A stretch of DNA of 64,000 bases. Origin: Roseomonas sp. HF4 (lineage in GTDB: Bacteria > Pseudomonadota > Alphaproteobacteria > Acetobacterales > Acetobacteraceae). Both the position numbers and the translations under genes were made by a program. The stretch lies in NCBI RefSeq assembly GCF_005222755.1, contig NZ_STGD01000002.1:1-64000 (forward strand). The letters run 5' to 3'. The notes beneath the pieces were generated by a model, which had not been told where the DNA came from, ran no database searches, and worked only from the letters and a program-made list of their open reading frames with translations. Shown in pieces: positions 60,927 to 64,000 of the stretch (the first letter of the stretch is position 1; the number at the start of each line of letters is the position of its first letter).

Positions 60927-61603
60927 CGGCACATCGCGTCGCGCTCTACTGGGCGCCGGAGACGGACGACCCGCTGCATGCCCGCGGCAGCGCCTGGCTC
61001 GGGCGGGATGCCGCGGCGGGTGCCGCGCTGGCGCAGCCCGTGGTGCCCGGCATCGACCTTGCCGAGGTCACCGCCGACCCGCGTGGCTACGGGCTGCACG
61101 CGACGCTGAAGCCGCCGTTCCGGCTGGTGCAGGATTACGCCGCGCTGCTGGCCGAGGCGACGGCCTTCGCGGCGCGGGTCGCGCCCTTCGACCTGCCGCC
61201 GCTCGCGGTCCACGACCTCGACGGCTTCCTCGCGCTGCGCGAGACGGCGCCCTGCCCCGCCCTGCACGCGCTGGCGGATGGTTGCGTCGCGGCGCTTGAC
61301 GCCCATCGCGCGCCGCCGGATGCGGCCGAGGTGGCGCGTCGCCGGCCCGAGCGGCTGGGCGCGGCACAGCGCGACAATCTCGACCGCTGGGGCTATCCTT
61401 ATGTGTTCGGGGAATGGCGGTTCCACGTGACGCTCACGCGCCGGCTGGCCGCTGCCGAGAAGGCCGCGGTGATGCCCGCGGTCACCGACTTCCTGGGCGA
61501 TGCGCCTGCCCGGCCGCGGCGCGTCGCGGCGCTGTCGGTCTTCGTGCAGCCGGCGCCGGGCGCCCACTTCACGATCGTCGCGCGTCTTCCGCTGCGCGGC
61601 TGA
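60923..61603 (+). CDS. DUF1045 phosphonate-associated 2H phosphoesterase
   Basis: The 226-residue protein carries two H-x-T motifs, H59-A-T61 (GLHATLKPPF) and H168-V-T170 (RFHVTLTRRL), the catalytic pair of the 2H phosphoesterase superfamily. DUF1045 is repeatedly found in phn operons. 2H enzymes open cyclic phosphates. The PhnJ product leads to 5-phosphoribosyl-1,2-cyclic phosphate, which E. coli handles with PhnP; no phnP lies in this operon, so this protein could do that step. ATGA overlap with phnM; its 3' end overlaps phnN on the other strand by 35 bases. Confidence 0.85.
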   Translation: MTAHRVALYWAPETDDPLHARGSAWLGRDAAAGAALAQPVVPGIDLAEVTADPRGYGLHATLKPPFRLVQDYAALLAEATAFAARVAPFDLPPLAVHDLDGFLALRETAPCPALHALADGCVAALDAHRAPPDAAEVARRRPERLGAAQRDNLDRWGYPYVFGEWRFHVTLTRRLAAAEKAAVMPAVTDFLGDAPARPRRVAALSVFVQPAPGAHFTIVARLPLRG

Positions 61604-62120
61604 GCGCTTCGATGACCCGCGCGGCGCCGTCCTCCGGCGTCGTGTCGTTCGTCACGGTCGCGACATCTAGGCCCGGCGGCAGCGTCGCCTCGCGCGCCAG
61701 ACGCGCGGCGATGTCGGCCGCGTCCTCCCGCCCCCGCGCGGCGAGGCGCGCGGCCAGAACGGCGACGGGCGCGGTGATGTTCAGCACGCGCAGCGGATAG
61801 CGCGCGGCGGCCTCGGCCAGCACGGCACGCGACAGGTTCGCCACCACCACGCGGCGCAGCGCGATGTCGGCCTCGATGTCGCGCGGAATGCCGTAGGACA
61901 GGCCATGCGCGCCCCACCACAGCGCGAAGGCATCGGCGGCGCGCTCGGCCTCGAAGGCGGCGGCGTCGAGGGCCCGGTGCGCCTCCCCGCCCGCTTCAGC
62001 CGGGCGCGTGATGGCGCGCTGCACGAAGCGGAAGCGCGCGTCCCCCGCAAGCCGCGCACGCGCCAGGCCCATCAGCGTGTCCTTGCCCGCCCCCGAGGGC
62101 CCGACCACCGCCAGCAGCAT
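61569..62120 (-). CDS. phnN: ribose 1,5-bisphosphate phosphokinase PhnN
   Basis: The 183-residue guanylate-kinase-like protein has the P-loop GPSGAGKDT at 7-15 and the block FVQRAITRPAE. PhnN makes PRPP from ribose-1,5-bisphosphate, the end step of C-P lyase degradation. The start MLLAVVGPSG (62120) is preferred over a longer one at 62180. It is convergent to DUF1045 and divergent from the gamma-glutamyltransferase-like gene. Confidence 0.93.
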   Translation of the reverse strand: MLLAVVGPSGAGKDTLMGLARARLAGDARFRFVQRAITRPAEAGGEAHRALDAAAFEAERAADAFALWWGAHGLSYGIPRDIEADIALRRVVVANLSRAVLAEAAARYPLRVLNITAPVAVLAARLAARGREDAADIAARLAREATLPPGLDVATVTNDTTPEDGAARVIEALSRAAEDARRS

Positions 62121-62200
62121 CGCCCTTCGCCCCCGCAGGATTGACGCGCCCCCTGTGCTGCGCGACGAACTTCCGCGCAAGTCCCCGAGGATGCACGCCG

Positions 62201-64000
62201 ATGCCCGACGCCCGTCTGGAGATGATCGGCTTCCCCGCCAAGGAACCGCCCAGCATGTTCACCACCCGCCCCGAGATCATCGGCACCTTCGGCGCCGTCG
62301 CCTCCACCCACTGGCTCGCGAGCCAGGTCGGCATGGCGGTGCTGGAGCGCGGCGGCAACGCCTTCGACGCGGCCGCCGCGGCGGGCTTCACGCTGCAGAT
62401 CGTGGAGCCGCACCTGAACGGCCCGGGTGGCGACTGCCCGATCATCCTGCACAGCGCGCGCACGGGCGGGCAGCAGGTGATCTGCGGCCAGGGGCCGGCG
62501 CCGGCGGGGCTGACCGTGGCGCACATGCGCGCGTTGGGGCACGACATCATGCCGGGCACCGGGCTGCTGGCAACGCCCGTGCCGGGCGCCTTCGACGCCT
62601 GGATGCTGATGCTGCGCGACCACGGGACGTGGAGCGTTCGGGAGGTGCTGGCCTACGCCATCGGCTATGCCCGGCACGGCGCGCCGATGGTGCCGCGCAT
62701 CCGCGCCACGATCGACAGCGTGCGGCCCCTGTTCGAAAGCGAGTGGCCGACCTCGGCCGCGCTCTGGCTGCGCGATGGCGGGCCAAAGCCGGACGGGCTC
62801 TATGCCAACCCCGCGCTGGCCGACACCTATGAGCGCGTGGTGCGCGAGGCGGAGGCCGCCGGCGGCAGCCGGGAAAAGCAGGTCGATGCCGCGCGCGCCG
62901 CCTGGTACCGCGGCTTCGTGGCCGAGGCGATCGGCCGCTTCGCCGCCACCACCGAGGCGATGGACACCTCCGGCCGCCGCCACCGCGGCGTCATCACCGC
63001 CGACGACATGGCGCGCTGGTCGGCCACCATCGAGGCGCCGCTGGCCTTCGACTACCGCGGCCACACGGTGCTGAAATGTGGCCCCTGGAGCCAGGGGCCG
63101 GCGATGCTGCAGACGCTGGCGCTGATGGCCGGCTTCGACGTCGATGCGATGGACCCGGTGGGCAGCGACTTCATCCACCACGTGGTCGAGGCGCAGAAGC
63201 TCGCCTTCGCCGACCGGGAAGCCTTCTACGGCGATCCGGACTTCGTCGACGTGCCGATGGCCACGCTGCTGTCGCGTGCCTACGGCGATGCACGCCGGGC
63301 GCTGATCACGGACCGCGCCTCAATGGAATTCCGCCCCGGCAGCCCGGACGGATTGGCGCCGCGCACCGACTACGCGGCGGCCGTGCGGCGTTCGCAGGAC
63401 ATGGCGGCGGCAGCCGGGTCGGGGGAGCCGACGGTATCGCGCCTCGGCGCCTCGGGCGGGGATACCTGCCATGTCGACGTGATCGACCGGCACGGCAACA
63501 TGGTGAGCGCGACGCCATCGGCCGGCTGGCTGCAATCCTCCCCAGCCATTCCGGAGCTCGGCTTCTGCCTCGGGTCGCGCTGCCAGATGTTCTGGCTGGA
63601 CGAGACGCTGCCGAACGGCCTTCTGCCCGGCAAGCGACCGCGCACGACGCTCTCGCCGTCGATGGTGCTGCGCGACGGCGCGCCCTGGCTGTCCTTCGGC
63701 ACGCCGGGCGGCGAACAGCAGGACCAGTGGCAGCCGATCATGCTGCTGCGCATGATCCACCACGGGATGAACATCCAGCAGGCGATCGACCTGCCGTCCT
63801 TCCATTCCGAACACTGGATCAGCAGCTTCTGGCCGCGCGGGGCGAAGCCCGGGAAGGTGGTGATCGAGGGGCGCTACCTGCCGATCGTGCTCGAGGAGCT
63901 GATCGCGAAGGGCCATGCGGCCGAGATGGGCGGCAATTGGTCCGAGGGCCGGCTGACCGGCGCGCGGCGCGAGCCGGACGGCACCATCCGCGCCGGCGCC
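62201..64000 (+). CDS. gamma-glutamyltransferase family protein (3' end beyond the window)
   Basis: Six hundred codons are visible and the frame is open at the right edge. The N-terminal part has ASTHWLASQVGMAVLERGGNA and GGDCPIIL; the nucleophile region reads GDTCHVDVIDRHGNMVSAT, where the Thr in GDT is the expected catalytic Thr; family members usually have TT or TS at these positions, so Cys follows it here. GTPGGEQQDQW lies further on. Family members cleave gamma-glutamyl or related amide bonds after autocatalytic cleavage. No signal peptide is evident, so it may be cytosolic. GAGG lies ten bases before the ATG at 62201. Acylase or oxamate-type activity is equally possible. Confidence 0.8.
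   Translation, partial: MPDARLEMIGFPAKEPPSMFTTRPEIIGTFGAVASTHWLASQVGMAVLERGGNAFDAAAAAGFTLQIVEPHLNGPGGDCPIILHSARTGGQQVICGQGPAPAGLTVAHMRALGHDIMPGTGLLATPVPGAFDAWMLMLRDHGTWSVREVLAYAIGYARHGAPMVPRIRATIDSVRPLFESEWPTSAALWLRDGGPKPDGLYANPALADTYERVVREAEAAGGSREKQVDAARAAWYRGFVAEAIGRFAATTEAMDTSGRRHRGVITADDMARWSATIEAPLAFDYRGHTVLKCGPWSQGPAMLQTLALMAGFDVDAMDPVGSDFIHHVVEAQKLAFADREAFYGDPDFVDVPMATLLSRAYGDARRALITDRASMEFRPGSPDGLAPRTDYAAAVRRSQDMAAAAGSGEPTVSRLGASGGDTCHVDVIDRHGNMVSATPSAGWLQSSPAIPELGFCLGSRCQMFWLDETLPNGLLPGKRPRTTLSPSMVLRDGAPWLSFGTPGGEQQDQWQPIMLLRMIHHGMNIQQAIDLPSFHSEHWISSFWPRGAKPGKVVIEGRYLPIVLEELIAKGHAAEMGGNWSEGRLTGARREPDGTIRAGA

Overview
The window is GC-rich, densely packed chromosomal DNA from an alphaproteobacterium. 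The gene order clpP-clpX-lon-hup-tRNAs-nuoA..N-birA-coaX-rnj-DUF1467-proS-lolCE-lolD-dnaE is an alphaproteobacterial hallmark. The short ProRS without an editing insertion, the DUF1467 gene and RNase J agree with this. General composition and gene content suggest Rhodospirillales/Acetobacteraceae (Roseomonas-like), but that rank is an inference.

Layout. 1-304: the end of an IS3-family insertion sequence running off the left edge. 591-3342: a three-gene, ATGA-coupled + strand set (sugar C-methyltransferase, sugar nucleotidyltransferase, PIG-L deacetylase), probably for surface glycan modification; then a pirin. 4394-6169: an unknown secreted protein coupled to mazG (-). 6297-9758: dnaE (-). 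10067-15425: a + strand ABC uptake operon with two tandem substrate-binding proteins, one fused permease and one ATPase, lying between dnaE and lolD. 15564-20073: lolD, two lolC/E paralogues and proS (-). 20074-20543: a structured intergenic region. 20544-22767: DUF1467, a polyglycine protein (+) and a Sel1 lipoprotein. 22844-26052: rnj, coaX and birA. 26049-40173: the complete 14-gene nuoA-N operon for respiratory complex I (-). 40391-41056: tRNA-Asp, tRNA-Val and hup. 41302-45849: lon, clpX and clpP (ATP-dependent proteolysis).

The right third. 45950-50846: tmk, holB, metG, tatD and an MBL hydrolase (-), a common alphaproteobacterial cluster. 50999-53368: three small Tad-type (TadG/TadE/TadE) genes without the rest of a Tad machine in view. 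53401-62120: a phosphonate C-P lyase locus. The repressor phnF and a divergent phnM paralogue face the operon phnG-H-I-J-K-L-M plus a 2H-phosphoesterase (DUF1045) gene, and phnN is convergent and overlaps its end. A palindromic operator lies in the phnF/phnG gap. 62201 to the right edge: a gamma-glutamyltransferase-family gene cut by the window end.

The most interesting points are (1) the C-P lyase locus without phnP but with a 2H phosphoesterase that could replace it, and with two divergent PhnM proteins; (2) the ABC cassette interrupting the conserved lolD-dnaE junction; (3) a structured, multi-hairpin intergenic region at 20322-20496 that could encode a small RNA; (4) a 37-residue polyglycine tract built on a 12-bp tandem repeat; and (5) the orphan Tad trio. 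I saw no CRISPR array, prophage or plasmid functions.
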